A stretch of DNA of 61,286 bases from Acidobacteriota bacterium (GTDB lineage Bacteria > Acidobacteriota > Terriglobia > Terriglobales > Acidobacteriaceae). The notes under the pieces are model-generated. The model was not told the DNA's origin and made no database searches. It was given only the letters and a program-made list of their open reading frames with translations. Position numbers and translations under genes: made by a program. The DNA lies in contig JAGWRX010000194.1 of assembly GCA_028876395.1 (NCBI GenBank), positions 1-61,286 of the forward strand, read 5' to 3'. Positions 60,301 to 61,286 of this stretch are shown here, piece by piece (position 1 is the stretch's first letter; each line of letters starts with the position of its first letter).

Positions 60301-61286
60301 TTATAATTGGCGTTCCCCGGGCAGCCAGCCATGCTCGCGAAGAGCCCGGAGCTGGCGGTGGAGAATTTCGATCTGCCGTTCCAGCCGCTCCATCTGACGC
60401 TCGCCGGGGTGGTCCTCGGGCGTCGTCGCCGGGGGCATTTCCTGCGCTTCGGGTTCCGGCCAGGGCGAGGCCTCTGGAAGCGGCCTGCCCCCGGCCTGTT
60501 CCTCAAGCCAGGCGAGACGGCGGTCGAAAAGCTCAAGGCGGCCTTGCACAGCGCCGGACTGCTTCCAGGCCCATTCGCCGTCGAGGCTGGCGAGGGTGGT
60601 CACGCTCTGGGCCAGGCGGCGCAGGTAGGTGACAAACGCCGTGGCAAAGCGCGCAAAAGGCTGACGGCGGGGCCAGCTTTCGGCCAGCATGCGCTCCAGC
60701 GACTCTTCCGCGTCGTTGTTGGCCAGTCCGGTGGCGCGCCGGGCGTTGGCCAGCAGGCGCGAAGAGCGCGAGCGGCTCCGCCAGGTCTCAGCCAGCTGTG
60801 CCAGGTAGCGGCGGTCGGCCGCGAGGCTGGCGCGCAAAAACACGGGCGCGCGATCCCGCTCATAGGCGGGGAAGAGAAACATCATGGCCGCGATAGAGAT
60901 GAGTGCGCCGGCGATGGTGTTTGCCATCCGCACCAGCGCCAGTTGCCAGTCCCCGGAGTAGGGCAGCCAGGCCAGCACGAAGGCCGGCGTGAGGAAGAAG
61001 GCAAAGGCCGCATAGCTGACCGGCAGAATGGCCAGAGCCAGCAGCGCCAGCGGAAACAGCGCTGCAGCCGTGGCAAGTTGGGAGCGCAGCGCGACGGCCA
61101 GCAGAGCAGCCAGGATACCCCCGCCCACCGTGCCGCCGATGCGTTCCAGCCCGCGGCGCAGCGTGCCGGAGACGTGCGGCTGCAGCACAATGAGCGAGGT
61201 AAGCATCAGCCAGTAGCCGTGGTCGATGTGGAGTAGCAGGATGAGCGCCACATCCAGACCGCAAACCAGCGCCACCCGCGCCGCAT
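60301..61286 (-). CDS. FUSC-type transporter, C-terminal half (truncated by the window end)
   Basis: At least 327 codons; the frame is still open at 61286, so the true start is outside the window. About five helices (DVALILLLHIDHGYWLMLTS, then LFPLALLALAILPVSYAAF) with the pattern W.(L)..L..LQP....TL.R...R..GT..G (ID.GYWLMLTSLIVLQPHVSG, TLRRGLERIGGTVGGG) define the FUSC/aromatic-acid exporter family. A soluble C-terminal part of about 150 residues ends in a coiled coil (GERQMERLERQIEILHRQ). Family members are about 650-750 residues, so roughly half is missing. Probably exports aromatic or organic compounds. Confidence 0.8.
   Translation of the reverse strand, partial: AARVALVCGLDVALILLLHIDHGYWLMLTSLIVLQPHVSGTLRRGLERIGGTVGGGILAALLAVALRSQLATAAALFPLALLALAILPVSYAAFAFFLTPAFVLAWLPYSGDWQLALVRMANTIAGALISIAAMMFLFPAYERDRAPVFLRASLAADRRYLAQLAETWRSRSRSSRLLANARRATGLANNDAEESLERMLAESWPRRQPFARFATAFVTYLRRLAQSVTTLASLDGEWAWKQSGAVQGRLELFDRRLAWLEEQAGGRPLPEASPWPEPEAQEMPPATTPEDHPGERQMERLERQIEILHRQLRALREHGWLPGERQL

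Noticed and set aside
1-61286. CRISPR arrays, rRNA, prophage structural genes or a replication origin
   Set aside because: No regularly spaced repeats, cas genes, rRNA sequences, capsid/tail proteins or DnaA-box clusters were seen.

Overview
The window reads as GC-rich chromosomal DNA from an acidobacterium, most likely family Acidobacteriaceae. This is inferred from gene content, not a database match. The pointers are two tandem von Willebrand proteins of the 'VWFA-related Acidobacterial' type, a Rieske/cytochrome b plus caa3-type oxidase gene block, meso-diaminopimelate murein enzymes typical of a Gram-negative envelope, and many large TPR proteins. Almost all genes are close-packed and many overlap by 4 bp (ATGA/GTGA), so most belong to operons.

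Layout. (1) 1-1550: a decayed edge, with a frameshifted Ig-like domain relic, a DUF1080 gene, a relic of a tyrosine-recombinase catalytic core, and an intact tRNA-Leu(UAG) just beyond it. This resembles the scar of an island that once used the tRNA. (2) 1638-8307 (+): DUF3467 protein, GT39-like membrane glycosyltransferase, TPR protein, NfeD protease with its slipin partner, SPOR protein. (3) 8304-15796 (-): plsC, mpl, ldcA and dapF (murein recycling and DAP supply), then a GT39-like protein, a PfkB kinase and MTA phosphorylase. (4) 15923-19017 (-): siroheme synthase and a ferredoxin-type sulfite/nitrite reductase, with a hairpin leader and a possible small leader ORF.

(5) 19479-25651: a Tat-signal DUF362 protein, an AmmeMemoRadiSam radical-SAM enzyme, a secreted Memo-AMMECR1 fusion, and a convergent membrane spermidine-synthase-like protein. 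No function is known for this set, and its apparent export is unusual. (6) 25835-29419 (-): BlaI repressor, BlaR1-type M56 peptidase, HtrA protease, with two near-identical palindromes that look like BlaI operators. (7) 29600-37722 (-): a contiguous respiratory operon (cox subunits II, I, III, an unknown membrane protein, dihaem lipo-cytochrome c, Rieske protein, cytochrome b fused to cytochrome c, CtaG). (8) 37735-38535: about 800 bp without a recognisable gene, then tex.

(9) 40855-44312 (-): murI, GerMN protein, amidase, DUF1015; then (+) two VWFA proteins, metB-like, tsaB, rimI, DUF465, psd, pssA and an Asd-like protein lacking the catalytic Cys; then dgt (-). (10) 53415-55180: a complete 1766-bp IS1-like element with perfect 17-bp inverted repeats and 8-bp target duplications. 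Besides its DDE transposase it carries two non-transposase genes. (11) 55314-61286: an orphan sugar-binding lipoprotein with a structured leader, two small unknown genes, a large TPR protein and the C-terminal half of a FUSC-type transporter cut by the window end.

The best candidates for undescribed biology are the exported AmmeMemoRadiSam cluster, the IS1-like element with passenger genes, and the BlaI/BlaR1/HtrA circuit.
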